Of a stretch of 64,000 nucleotides of DNA, positions 11,194 to 19,707 are shown in pieces. Where the stretch lies: NCBI RefSeq assembly GCF_030372105.1, contig NZ_JAUDBQ010000001.1, positions 186,001 to 250,000 on the forward strand, given 5' to 3'. Position 1 is the first letter of the stretch. The number at the start of each line of letters is the position of its first letter. A program made the position numbers and the translations under genes. This DNA is from Cellulomonas cellasea (GTDB lineage: Bacteria > Actinomycetota > Actinomycetes > Actinomycetales > Cellulomonadaceae). The notes under the pieces were generated by a model, which ran no database searches, was not told the origin of the DNA, and saw only the letters and a program-made list of their open reading frames with translations.

Positions 11194-12174
11194 ATGGACG
11201 ACGAGACGTACGACGTGGTGGTCATCGGTGGCGGCGCAGCCGGGCTGAGCGGGGCCCTGGCCCTGGGCAGGGCGCGCCGATCGGTGCTGGTAATCGACGC
11301 GGGCGAGCCGCGCAACGCTCCCGCCGGGCATGTGCACAACTACCTGGGGCGTGAGGGGACCCCGCCGGCCGAGCTGCTCGCGATCGGCCGCGGCGAGGTG
11401 CGGCAGTACGGCGTGCAGGTCCACGACGGCGCCGTGCAAGACGCCACCCGGCTGCCCGACGGGAGCTTCCTCGTGACGCTGGCGGACCGGGCCGTCACCG
11501 CCCGACGGCTGCTCGTCACCACCGGGCTCGTCGACGAGCTCCCCGACGTCGCAGGGATCGCCGAGGGCTGGGGCCGCACCGTGCTGCACTGCCCCTACTG
11601 CCACGGCTGGGAGGTACAGGACCAGGCGCTCGGCGTCCTGGCGACCGGCCCCCTCGCGGTGCACCAGGCCTTGATGTTCCGGCAGTGGAGCGACGACGTC
11701 GTGCTGTTCCAGCACACCGCGCCGCAGCCGAGCGACGACGAGGCCGAGCAGCTCGCAGCCCGCGGCATCCGGGTCGTCGAAGGCGAGGTGGTCGGGTGGG
11801 AGGCCGACGGCGTCCGGCTCGCCGACGGAGAGCTGGTCCCGCGGCAGGCGCTGGTCGTCGCCACGACGCTCCACGCCCGCGTCGACGCGCTGGTCTCGCT
11901 CGGACTGACGACCACGGACCTCGAGATGGGCGGGCAGGTGATCGGCAGCCACATCGCGGCCGACCCCACCGGTCTGACGGCCGTGCCCGGCGTCTGGGTG
12001 GCCGGCAACGTCGCCGATCCGCGAGCGCAGGTCGTCATGTCTGCCGCCGCGGGCCTCACCGCGGGCGCAGCCCTCAACGGCGACTTGATCGCGGAGGACA
12101 CCCGTGCCGCCGTCGCGCACCGTCGTGCCTCCGGCCAAGACTCCCAGGTGGCGACGGGATCGGCGGACGGCTGA
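11194..12174 (+). CDS. Thioredoxin-reductase-like FAD/NAD(P) oxidoreductase
   Basis: 326 residues. N-terminal FAD fold VVIGGGAAGLSGALALGRA, redox motif CPYCHG in the position of the thioredoxin-reductase CxxC, and a C-terminal FAD-binding segment ending GVWVAGNVADPRAQVVMSAAAG. The second nucleotide-binding region (LGVLATGPLAVHQAL) has a GxGxxx motif less canonical than TrxB, so NADPH use is uncertain. Related proteins are disulfide reductases or ferredoxin/NADPH-type pyridine oxidoreductases. The ATG has CTGGAGGC upstream. Regulated, by inference, by the divergent XRE-cupin protein. Confidence 0.88.
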   Translation: MDDETYDVVVIGGGAAGLSGALALGRARRSVLVIDAGEPRNAPAGHVHNYLGREGTPPAELLAIGRGEVRQYGVQVHDGAVQDATRLPDGSFLVTLADRAVTARRLLVTTGLVDELPDVAGIAEGWGRTVLHCPYCHGWEVQDQALGVLATGPLAVHQALMFRQWSDDVVLFQHTAPQPSDDEAEQLAARGIRVVEGEVVGWEADGVRLADGELVPRQALVVATTLHARVDALVSLGLTTTDLEMGGQVIGSHIAADPTGLTAVPGVWVAGNVADPRAQVVMSAAAGLTAGAALNGDLIAEDTRAAVAHRRASGQDSQVATGSADG

Positions 12175-12237
12175 TCACCGTCGCGTGAGGCGGCTCGTCG
12201 CGCCTGCCGCGGGCGTGCGCTGGCTGCTGCTTACCCT

Positions 12238-12906
12238 GTGCGCGTGTCCCCGCCCCGCCCGTCCTCGACCGCACCCTCGACGGCTCGGAGGTGGACTACT
12301 CGCATCGCGCTGAACGCCCTCGGGCTCGTGCTCGGTGTGGGCCTCGGGCTGTTCTTCGCGGTGATGATCCGCGACTACGCGCTGGTGTGGATGGTGCTGC
12401 TGCCCACCGGGCTGTGGGCGCTCGCCAACCGGTCCGGCGTCACGTCGGCAGCGGGCGGCCTCAACCTGTCCCGCGTGCCCGCCGGGGACCTCGTGGCAAT
12501 GACGATCGGCGTGCTGCTCGCCATCCCCGCGGCGCTCAACGCGCTCGACGGGTCCTGGTGGCGCACCGCGGCGCTTGTCGCGATCCTCGGCGCCCTCGGA
12601 TTCGGGATGCTCGCCTACGCCGGCGCCATCCGCGACGGCGCCACGATCCGCGCCGGCGAGGTCACCGACAGCCCCCGCATCCTGCGGGCCGTCGACGTCG
12701 CGCTGCGCGGGGTCCGGACCAGCTCCGGGCTCGCGAACATGTACCTCGCGGCGGTGGGGACCCTGCTCGCGTTCCCCACCGCGTCGGACTGGCTGCCGAC
12801 GGTGGCGGTAGTGCTGACTGGCGCCTTGCACGCGGTGCTCGACGGGCGGGACGTGCGGGCCGACGAACGCACTCTCGAGCCGGATCCACCCCTCGCCCTC
12901 GGCTAG
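12238..12906 (+). CDS. Membrane protein of unknown function
   Basis: About 222 residues with five or six hydrophobic segments (for example ALNALGLVLGVGLGLFFAVM, LVWMVLLPTGLWALA, LVAMTIGVLLAIPAALN, ALVAILGALGFGMLAYA). Start is GTG at 12238 or 12244. No family recognised. Confidence 0.75.
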   Translation: MRVSPPRPSSTAPSTARRWTTRIALNALGLVLGVGLGLFFAVMIRDYALVWMVLLPTGLWALANRSGVTSAAGGLNLSRVPAGDLVAMTIGVLLAIPAALNALDGSWWRTAALVAILGALGFGMLAYAGAIRDGATIRAGEVTDSPRILRAVDVALRGVRTSSGLANMYLAAVGTLLAFPTASDWLPTVAVVLTGALHAVLDGRDVRADERTLEPDPPLALG

Positions 12907-12958
12907 GTGCTGGCCTCACGTCTTCGTCAAGCCTCCGTGTGCCGAGACCGCTATGATC

Positions 12959-13003
12959 GGTCAATAATGACCTCTTGACCAAGATAAGTGGTCATCTATG
13001 ACC
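12959..13003 (+). promoter_or_regulatory. Twin HipB-type operators upstream of hipBA
   Basis: Two palindromes of identical design, GGTCA-ATAA-TGACC (12959-12972) and GGTCA-TCTA-TGACC (12990-13003), sit 31 bp apart centre to centre, about three helical turns. An extra TGACC half-site lies at 12976. TATGAT at 12952-12957 could be a -10. The second palindrome ends 14 bp before the hipB ATG. This is the expected autorepression layout for a HipBA operon. Confidence 0.7.
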
Positions 13004-13017
13004 GATAAGGAGCGGTG

Positions 13018-13326
13018 ATGGCGACCCGGACACCGATCGCGGTGACGCGGGCCATGGAGGAACTCGGGGAGTCGCTCGCCACATGGCGGCGACTTCGAGA
13101 ACTGACCACGGCCGAGGCCGCCGACCGTGCCGGCATCGGCGTCAAAACCCTCCAGCGCCTCGAGCACGGCCAAGGCGCCACGCTCGAGAGCATGCTCAGG
13201 GTGGCGCGAGCCTTGGGGATGCTCGACCAGATCACCGCCGCCGCGGACCCCCTGTCGAGCGATGTCGGGCGGCTGCGCGCCGCTGAGAAGCTCCCCACGC
13301 GTGTGCGCCGGAAGGAGCCTCGATGA
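13018..13326 (+). CDS. hipB: HipB-like XRE antitoxin/repressor
   Basis: 102 residues with an XRE helix-turn-helix (LTTAEAADRAGIGVKTLQRLE, with flanking helices). ATG at 13018 lies 5 nt after AAGGAG. It overlaps the hipA start (ATGA at 13323). In HipBA systems this protein binds operators and neutralises the HipA kinase. Confidence 0.88.
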   Translation: MATRTPIAVTRAMEELGESLATWRRLRELTTAEAADRAGIGVKTLQRLEHGQGATLESMLRVARALGMLDQITAAADPLSSDVGRLRAAEKLPTRVRRKEPR

Positions 13327-14561
13327 CCGAGGTCACCGTGTGCACCGCGACGCCCGGAGGCGACGTCGAAGTGGGGAGTCTCTACACCCACCAGCGAGGC
13401 CGCACCGAATCGGCAACGTTCGTGTACGGCGCGGACTACCTGACACGCCCTGGCGCCTACGCGCTGGACCCGGGCCTGCCACTGAGCACCGCCCCGAGCC
13501 AGACCGCCGTCGGGCGCACCATGTTCGGCGCCATGACCGACTGCTCCCCAGACCGCTGGGGTCGCACACTGCTCGACCGTGCGGAAGCGCGCGCTGCTCG
13601 CGAAGAAGGCCGGACGGCGCGCGCGCTGCGTGAGGTCGACTACCTGCTCGGGGTCCGGGACGACCTCCGTCAGGGAGCGCTGCGCTTCCGCCATCCCGAC
13701 GGGCCATTCCTCGCCACCGAAGAGACCGGCGTCCCGGCCCTGGCCGACCTCCCCGAGCTGCTCTCACTCGCGGATGCCGCCGAGCGGGACGACATCCGAC
13801 TCCCAGACCTCCAGCGGCTGCTGCGGGCCGGAAGCTCGCTGGGCGGAGCCCGGCCCAAGGCGCACGTCCGAGACGCCAACAACCGAATCGCGATCGCGAA
13901 GTTCCCCTCCGCGGCGCACGACACCTGGAACGTCATGGCGTGGGAGAAGGTCACGCTCGACCTGGCTCGAGCGGCCGGAATCCAGGTCCCGGACTCGACA
14001 CTGCTGAATCTGGCCGGGCGGCACGTCCTCGTGATCGACCGGTTCGACCGGCTGCCCGACGGGCAACGGGTGGGCTATGTCAGCGCGATGACGATGCTCG
14101 AGGCCTCAGACGGCGACCAGCGGAGCTACCTCGAGATCGCCGAAGTCATCGAGCAGCACGCGGCGCGCGCGACCGACGACCTCGCCCAGCTGTGGCGCCG
14201 GATGCTGTTCAACGTGATGGTGTCGAACACCGACGACCACCTGCGCAACCACGGCTTCGTCAAGGCGCCCGGGACCTCATGGGCTCTCGCGCCCGCGTTC
14301 GACCTGAACCCCGACCCCTCCCCCGGTCCGAAGCACCTGTCGACCGCAATCGACACGGCCGACGACACGGCGAGCATCGACCTCGTCATGTCCGTCGCCG
14401 ACTACTTCCGACTCTCCCCCACGGACGCCAACCGCATCCTGCGAGACGTCACCGGCGCGGTCGGCGCATGGCGCGATGTCGCAGCGCAGTGGCTGCGACC
14501 AGGCGAGATCGACGCGATGGCGCCGGCGTTCGCCGAGATCGGGTCGTGCCCAGGCCAGTGA
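13323..14561 (+). CDS. hipA: HipA-family serine/threonine kinase toxin
   Basis: 412 residues, standard HipA length. The N-terminal Couple_hipA subdomain (about 1-110) is followed by the kinase fold. P-loop-like SSLGGARPKA, catalytic motif NVMVSNTDDHLRNHGF (Asp and Asn of HxDxxxxN-type loop) and metal-binding APAFDLNPDP are intact. Classical HipA phosphorylates glutamyl-tRNA synthetase and causes growth arrest; related kinases have other targets. Directly coupled to hipB. The module sits about 3 kb left of the tRNA-bounded island, so is not counted in it. Confidence 0.9.
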   Translation: MTEVTVCTATPGGDVEVGSLYTHQRGRTESATFVYGADYLTRPGAYALDPGLPLSTAPSQTAVGRTMFGAMTDCSPDRWGRTLLDRAEARAAREEGRTARALREVDYLLGVRDDLRQGALRFRHPDGPFLATEETGVPALADLPELLSLADAAERDDIRLPDLQRLLRAGSSLGGARPKAHVRDANNRIAIAKFPSAAHDTWNVMAWEKVTLDLARAAGIQVPDSTLLNLAGRHVLVIDRFDRLPDGQRVGYVSAMTMLEASDGDQRSYLEIAEVIEQHAARATDDLAQLWRRMLFNVMVSNTDDHLRNHGFVKAPGTSWALAPAFDLNPDPSPGPKHLSTAIDTADDTASIDLVMSVADYFRLSPTDANRILRDVTGAVGAWRDVAAQWLRPGEIDAMAPAFAEIGSCPGQ

Positions 14562-14725
14562 ACGCACGCGCGGTGTTCAAGTAGCCCTGGGGACCAGGTG
14601 GCGACCGCCATTGCGATCCACATTCATCGCCCGTCCCGTGAAACGCTGTTGGCGGGAACAGGGATAGGACGGACGGGATCGATATTCCCACGCTGTGCGC
14701 AGCGACCATCTATAGGGTCGCGGTC

Positions 14726-15073
14726 ATGTCCGAGCAACTGGTCACCCTGTGGCGCCCGACTGGTCCCGACGAGCTCGAACTCGTGCGCGCGACCGGGTTC
14801 CGGCGCTGGCCCCCACGCCTGCCCGATCAGCCGATCTTCTACCCCGTTCTGAACGAGGACTACGCGATCCGCATCGCCCGCGACTGGAATGTCGCCGCCT
14901 CGGGTGTCGGATATGTGACGCGCTTCGACGTGCGGCGCAGTTTTCTCGACCGATACGACGTCCAGCAGGCTGGTGGTGAGACGATCCTCGAGTACTGGAT
15001 CCCTGCTGAGGAGCTCGAGCAGTTCAACGACAACATCGTCGGCGTCATCGATGTCGTGCACACGTTTCGATGA
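14726..15073 (+). CDS. Small conserved protein (ADP-ribosylation/crystallin J1-like)
   Basis: 115 residues. Contains the conserved block RRWPPRLPDQPIFYPVLNED and EYWIPAEELEQFNDNIVG, which I associate with actinobacterial proteins labelled ADP-ribosylation/crystallin J1; that label comes from similarity and has no clear biochemical basis. No signal peptide or membrane segment. Starts at ATG 14726. Confidence 0.8.
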   Translation: MSEQLVTLWRPTGPDELELVRATGFRRWPPRLPDQPIFYPVLNEDYAIRIARDWNVAASGVGYVTRFDVRRSFLDRYDVQQAGGETILEYWIPAEELEQFNDNIVGVIDVVHTFR

Positions 15074-15172
15074 CGGCCAGTCGGTCGACTCGGCTCCGGC
15101 GAAGGTGATCCCGGCTGAGGTCAGAGCAATTCGTGCATGAGGAATGTGGGACAGCCGGGTTAGGTTCTCGGG

Positions 15173-15511
15173 ATGGAGTTCACCGACGAGGAACGGGCGG
15201 TCCTGCGGGCGGGCCTCAACGAGTGGGGAGGCCCCGCGAACCCCAGTGACGCCATTGCCATCACCATGGGATTCACAGGCGTCGCGGACCTCTTTGCGGA
15301 GCGCGACCGGCTAGTGGCCCAGATCCGCGCACGGGTGCCCGCGAGTCGCGCGGACACCGACCGTGCGATCGCGGCAACAGAACTGGCATTCGTCTCAGAC
15401 CGCGTCGGGTCTGGCGTCGAGTGGGAGACCACGACAGGCTTCTCCGATGCCGAGACGATCCGGCGCCTCCGCTCGATCCAGCGCAAGGTCCAACGCGGCG
15501 CGACCCTCTAA
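15173..15511 (+). CDS. Small hypothetical protein
   Basis: 112 residues, acidic N-terminus and basic C-terminus (RRLRSIQRKVQRG), mainly helical by composition. No family recognised. ATG at 15173 follows TTCTCGGG. It stands alone between the crystallin-J1-like gene and the convergent SNF2 helicase. Confidence 0.65.
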   Translation: MEFTDEERAVLRAGLNEWGGPANPSDAIAITMGFTGVADLFAERDRLVAQIRARVPASRADTDRAIAATELAFVSDRVGSGVEWETTTGFSDAETIRRLRSIQRKVQRGATL

Positions 15512-15567
15512 CCCGGCAACGCGCAGCGTGGGACCTCTGCCGCCGGCAGGCAGCGACGCGCCGCAGG

Positions 15568-17718
15568 TCAGCCCACGCCCTCGGCGGCGAGCGCGTCAGT
15601 CAGCAGCCCGACCAGGGTCTCGAGCTGCACGTCAGTCGACGACGGGAGATCCTCGTCGGCTGCCCCGTCGAGCGCCCGGGCGGCCAGGCCTGACTTGCTG
15701 TCGATGAGCTCGGCGATCTTGGAGTCGATCGTCTGCGCGGCGATGATCCGCCACGCGGTGACGGGCTCGTCCTGGCCGATGCGGTGGATCCGGTCGATGG
15801 CCTGGGTCTGCTCGGCGTGGGTCCAGGACAACTCAGCCAGCACCAGGTTGGACGCGACCTGGAGGTTCAGCCCCACGCCGGCGGCCGTCAGGGAGCACAC
15901 CACGATCGCCACGTCAGGGTCCTCGACGAACGCCTTGATGTTCTTCTCGCGCGCCTTGGGCGTCTGGTCGCCGCGGATCGAGGCGTAGCGGATGCCGCGG
16001 TCGGCGAAGGTCTGCTCGGCCTGGTCCATCACGTCGACGTGCTTGGCGAAGAACACCACCTTGCCGACGTTGCGGGCGAGCTGCGCGGCGTAGTCGGCGG
16101 CCAGCCCGGCCTTGGCCTGGCCGATCCGGCGGACCATCGTGAACACGTTCTCGCCGCTGGCCTTCGAACTGGAGTCCTTGAGCTCCCCTGCCGCGACCCG
16201 GCGAACGAGCTCGTGGTCGATCCCGTCCACGACGCCCTCGCGGCTGCGCATCTCGATGGCGGACCGGTAGCGCTCGACCATGCGGCGGGTCAGCGCGACC
16301 TCGGCGGCGCGGATCGAGCGGCCGACGGCGCCGTCGAGCTCGACGGGCAGGTCTGCCACTCGGCGGGCGGGGATGTCAGCGACCACGTCGGCCTTGCGGC
16401 GGCGCACGATGCCCATGTTGATGACGCTGTCCCGCGCGGCGGAGTAGAAGCCCGGATCGGCGGGGGTGAGCCCGGTCTCCTCCAGGGCGGTCTGCAGCGC
16501 GCCGAGCGGCTGCTTGTCGTCGATCCAGCCGAGGAACTGCCAGATCGCGCGGAAGTCCTCGATGTCGTTGATCAGCGGGGTGCCGGTCAGCGCCATCAGC
16601 AGCGGCCGCGCGGTGCGGGCGCGGATCCGCTCCGAGAGCGCGAGGACGTGCTGGGAGCGCTGGGAAGTCTTGTTCTTGATGAAGTGCGCCTCGTCGACCA
16701 CCATGCCGCGGAAGCCGAGGTCGCCGAGCCAGCCGATGTGCCGGTCCAGGAGCTCGTAGTTCACGATCACGACGTCGGCGAACCCGTCGACCTTGTCGCC
16801 ATCACCGTGGACGACGGTGGCCCGACGGTGCGGCGTCCACAGCCCCACCTCATGCGCCCAGTTCGTCTTCACCACGTTGGGCACCACGACCAGCAGCGGG
16901 TACGCGTCAGCGGCCTGGGCGGCGAGTAGCGCCTGGGCTGTCTTGCCCAGCCCGGGCTCGTCAGCCAACAGGAAGGTGCGGTGGCCGCGGGTCGTCGCCG
17001 CGACGACCTGGGCCTGGTGCGGCATCAGCACGCGGCCGGGGGACGCGAACGCGGGGCGGGCGTCGGGCATCCGCATGCAGGCAGGAGCGCCGGTGGCCGC
17101 CTTCTCGAATGACCTGAAGAGCGGCTCGAGCAGTTCCCAGCCGGCCAGTCGGCGGGCCCGCGTCGCGATCCGCTCGGCCGCGGCCTCGTAGTCGGGGGCC
17201 AGGAACGGATTCGCCAGTTGGCGTGAGATCACGGACCGAGGAACCACCTGGGGCGCGGTGCTGATCGCCGGCGCTATCGGCGGCGCGGGCGTGGGCTCCT
17301 CCTCCGGCGGCTCGAGGCCGCCAGCGCGCATCACCGTCGCCTTGAACGCGCGCGCCGCGTCGGAGACCCGGGCGTCCTCAGCGAGCAGCTCGAGCAGCGA
17401 GGTGTCGCGGGCAGCGGTCTTCGCCAGCTGCGTCGCGACACCATCGAGGCGCTTGAGCTCCTGCGTCCGCTTGGCGGAACTCAAGGAGCCGTCGGCCATC
17501 ACCCGGGCCCGCTCCTCGCGCACGAGCAGCGCCACCACCTGGAACTTCGTGCGGACCGCCGGACGCGTCGGCGGGCGCCGCACGGCATTGTCGACCTCGC
17601 GGGCGACCTCAGCGAGCACCGGGATGATCCCCTGCTCAGCAGGACGCGGGGCACGGCGGCGCTGGGCGCTGGAGTCAGTGCGCGCACGACCGGACCCGCG
17701 TTGACCTGGTCGAGCCAC
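15568..17718 (-). CDS. SNF2-family DEAD/DEAH helicase-like ATPase
   Basis: About 716 residues. After a charged, Ala/Pro-rich N-terminal region comes a full SNF2 core: motif I DEPGLGKTAQALL (about 253-262; Pro replaces the usual Met), motif II VVDEAHFIKN, motif III ALTGTPLIND, motif V SLTAAGVGLNLQ and motif VI QAIDRIHRIGQ. Stand-alone SNF2 ATPases remodel nucleic acid-protein complexes; several bacterial ones belong to defence systems, others to transcription recycling (RapA). GTG at 17718 is chosen for the GGAGGAG just upstream; the frame stays open to 17799. No methylase or nuclease partner is adjacent. Confidence 0.85.
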   Translation of the reverse strand: MARPGQRGSGRARTDSSAQRRRAPRPAEQGIIPVLAEVAREVDNAVRRPPTRPAVRTKFQVVALLVREERARVMADGSLSSAKRTQELKRLDGVATQLAKTAARDTSLLELLAEDARVSDAARAFKATVMRAGGLEPPEEEPTPAPPIAPAISTAPQVVPRSVISRQLANPFLAPDYEAAAERIATRARRLAGWELLEPLFRSFEKAATGAPACMRMPDARPAFASPGRVLMPHQAQVVAATTRGHRTFLLADEPGLGKTAQALLAAQAADAYPLLVVVPNVVKTNWAHEVGLWTPHRRATVVHGDGDKVDGFADVVIVNYELLDRHIGWLGDLGFRGMVVDEAHFIKNKTSQRSQHVLALSERIRARTARPLLMALTGTPLINDIEDFRAIWQFLGWIDDKQPLGALQTALEETGLTPADPGFYSAARDSVINMGIVRRRKADVVADIPARRVADLPVELDGAVGRSIRAAEVALTRRMVERYRSAIEMRSREGVVDGIDHELVRRVAAGELKDSSSKASGENVFTMVRRIGQAKAGLAADYAAQLARNVGKVVFFAKHVDVMDQAEQTFADRGIRYASIRGDQTPKAREKNIKAFVEDPDVAIVVCSLTAAGVGLNLQVASNLVLAELSWTHAEQTQAIDRIHRIGQDEPVTAWRIIAAQTIDSKIAELIDSKSGLAARALDGAADEDLPSSTDVQLETLVGLLTDALAAEGVG

Positions 17719-18175
17719 ATCTCCTCCTTCGTACCTCCGTACCGCTGCTGCGGCACAGCGCGCCACACCACGGCTGCCTCGGGCGACAGCCAAGGGCACC
17801 GTGCAGCATCCCCGCCTGCGCCGATCGCGGGTCCGTGCTCACTCCATGGGCGACAGGCGTCGTCCGTCTGCCCACGCCTACGCCCGTGGGCGTCCGCCGT
17901 GTCCCGCTCACTGTCACGACGGTTTCATCATGACGTCAGGCGCAGTGCGCCTGGGCGGACTCGACTGCCGACACCCGCTGCACGAGAGGGCGGCCCGTTG
18001 ACGGCCGACGCTCTGGTGTGGTGGTTCGTAGACTACCCGCAGGCCACCCACCGCTTGGCCGGGAACAGCTCACGACACCCCATACCACGTGGCGACCACG
18101 GGTGGGTCGGTTCATGTCTCGACAGGGTCGTGCCGGGCGCGACCTGGCTGTTCAGCCGAGCGCACCGCCTCCGCT
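17719..18175. other. Intergenic left flank of tRNA-bounded island
   Basis: 457 bp without a supported gene. It holds the tRNA-Arg remnant at 17945-17979. Frames in both directions are short or lack codon bias. Confidence 0.45.
17945..17979 (-). repeat. Degenerate tRNA-Arg 3'-end copy (putative att site)
   Basis: This stretch matches 28321-28356, the 3' half (T-arm, acceptor strand and variable region) of tRNA-Arg(CCU), with two substitutions and one deletion. Two runs are exact: GTGCGCCTGGGC and CTGCCGACACCCGCT. The anticodon arm and 5' half are not conserved. Orientation matches the tRNA, and the copy lies on its 3' side, as expected for the distal att site of an element integrated at a tRNA 3' end. 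Confidence 0.65.
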
Positions 18176-18937
18176 TCACCCGGAGTGCTCGACGCGCGCC
18201 TTGATGAGCCTGAGGAGCGCGTCGCTGTCGTGACGAACGACTCTGTACGCGTCGGACTGGTGGGTGACGCGGAAGAGCTCTTGGGCATACCGCACGACGC
18301 CAGCCTGGTACGCGTCGCGACCTGCGCGGAGGTGGGCGGTGACGTCGGGGTGGTCGGCCAGCGCTCGGTCGATGACGACCTCGAGGCGATCCGGGTCAGG
18401 CACATCCGACAGCTCTGTGATGAGCAACTCTGCTGCGGGCCCGAACGCCCAGTACTGGCTCCACGGGGTCGTGGCGGCGACGGTCCTGGCCGGGCTCATG
18501 GGTGCGGGCCACAACTGCAGGAGGTATCGCTCGGCTTGCGTGTCAGTCGCGTCTGACCAGGGCGAGGCGGGTTCGCCGTCGACCACGACGTAGCGGACCC
18601 GGACGTCGAGCTCGGCGGGGATCGGGATGTCCAGGCGACCGGTGCCGCCCGATCCGAGAACGCAGGGGCCCTGACCGGTACGCATCGAGAACTCGACAGC
18701 GGTGTCCCATGACGGGTCCCGGGGTGCGGGCGCGTCCAGGACCCCGACGTCGATCGTGACCGTTCCGTACTCACGAGGTGTGATCAGGACGGCGTGCTCG
18801 CCGAACTGACCGCTGACCAATCCGACCTTCTGGAGGTCGGCGATGCGTCCACCGTCGCCGGGGTGGAGCTCGATCTGGGCGTAGTCCGCGTAGACGTCAC
18901 CGATCACGACGGGCATGCGCACAGCGTAGGTCGACAC
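18176..18937 (-). CDS. Hypothetical protein, island left end
   Basis: About 253 residues. N-terminal half looks beta-rich (MPVVIGDVYADYAQIELHP, GEHAVLITPREYGTVTIDVG), C-terminal half helical (RLEVVIDRALADHPDVTAHL). No signal peptide or TM segment. GTG at 18937 has GGAAG upstream; ATG at 18916 is an alternative. Family not recognised; the all-soluble two-domain form fits many polymorphic-toxin immunity-like or regulatory proteins, but this is only an impression. Confidence 0.7.
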   Translation of the reverse strand: MSTYAVRMPVVIGDVYADYAQIELHPGDGGRIADLQKVGLVSGQFGEHAVLITPREYGTVTIDVGVLDAPAPRDPSWDTAVEFSMRTGQGPCVLGSGGTGRLDIPIPAELDVRVRYVVVDGEPASPWSDATDTQAERYLLQLWPAPMSPARTVAATTPWSQYWAFGPAAELLITELSDVPDPDRLEVVIDRALADHPDVTAHLRAGRDAYQAGVVRYAQELFRVTHQSDAYRVVRHDSDALLRLIKARVEHSG

Positions 18938-18963
18938 GTGTCTTCCACGGCGAGTCTCACGTG

Positions 18964-19523
18964 TCAGGCGGCGTTCCGGACCGCGTGGCGCACGTAGATC
19001 ACCCCGTTGTCGAACCGTCGCTCGTCCAGCAGCTCGAGGTCGAGCCGTACACCCCGGGGCAGCGCCGGCTTGCCGCCACCCACGATGACCGGGCAGAGCA
19101 GCAGCACGCACTCGTCGACCAGACCGTGCCGGAATGCCTCCGCCGCGATGCCCGCGCCTCCGATGCTCAGGTCCGAACCGGAGGCCTCCTTTAGCCGTCG
19201 TACCGCCTCCAGCTCGAACTTCCGCTCGATCCTCGTGCGCGCGGTCGAGACATCGGTGAGCGAGGAGGAGTAGACGATCTTGTCGGGGTTGCGGCAGATG
19301 TTCGCGTACTCGCGGACCACCGCAGGCTCGTCCGTCAACCAGTCGTCGCTCTCCCAGACGCGCATCGTATCGTACATCGGCGCCCATAGAGCGACGTGCC
19401 GATGTGGCTCTCGTGCTCGTTCCAGAACGCGTGCACGTCCTCGTCAGGCACGGACCAGTCGAACGACTCGTCCTCCAGGAACCCGTCGAGCGAGATGTTG
19501 GCCGCGTAGATCAGCTTGCCCAT
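18964..19523 (-). pseudogene. Dihydrofolate reductase/RibD_C family protein, frameshifted
   Basis: Two frames together give a complete RibD_C/DHFR-like protein. The first begins MGKLIYAANISLDGFLEDE at 19523 (GGAGGACACC upstream) and runs to LYGR; the second continues MYDTMRVWESDDW to the stop at 18964, including IGGAGIAAEAFRHGLVDE and VIVGGGKPALP. Family members read LYGRRMYxTM continuously, so one base is missing near 19378-19382. Either a disrupted gene or a sequencing error. These proteins are NADPH-dependent reductases of unassigned substrate. Confidence 0.8.
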
Positions 19524-19707
19524 GGTGTCCTCCGTCGGGACGAGGGCTACAGCGTGCAGCGTCGCGCCGACACCGGCAACACCACGAACATGCGAGTAGT
19601 TCGTGCGGTGACACCGTTCAGCCGTGAGCGCTGGCCGAGTCCTGACCACGGATACTCCCGTTGCGAGGGCACACCTCGAGACAACTAGCACCTGCTTGCC
19701 TCCGCTC

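Noticed and set aside
17945-17979. tRNA-like stretch as an intact tRNA gene
   Set aside because: Only the 3' half is conserved, with a deletion in the T-loop; no 5' half or anticodon arm.
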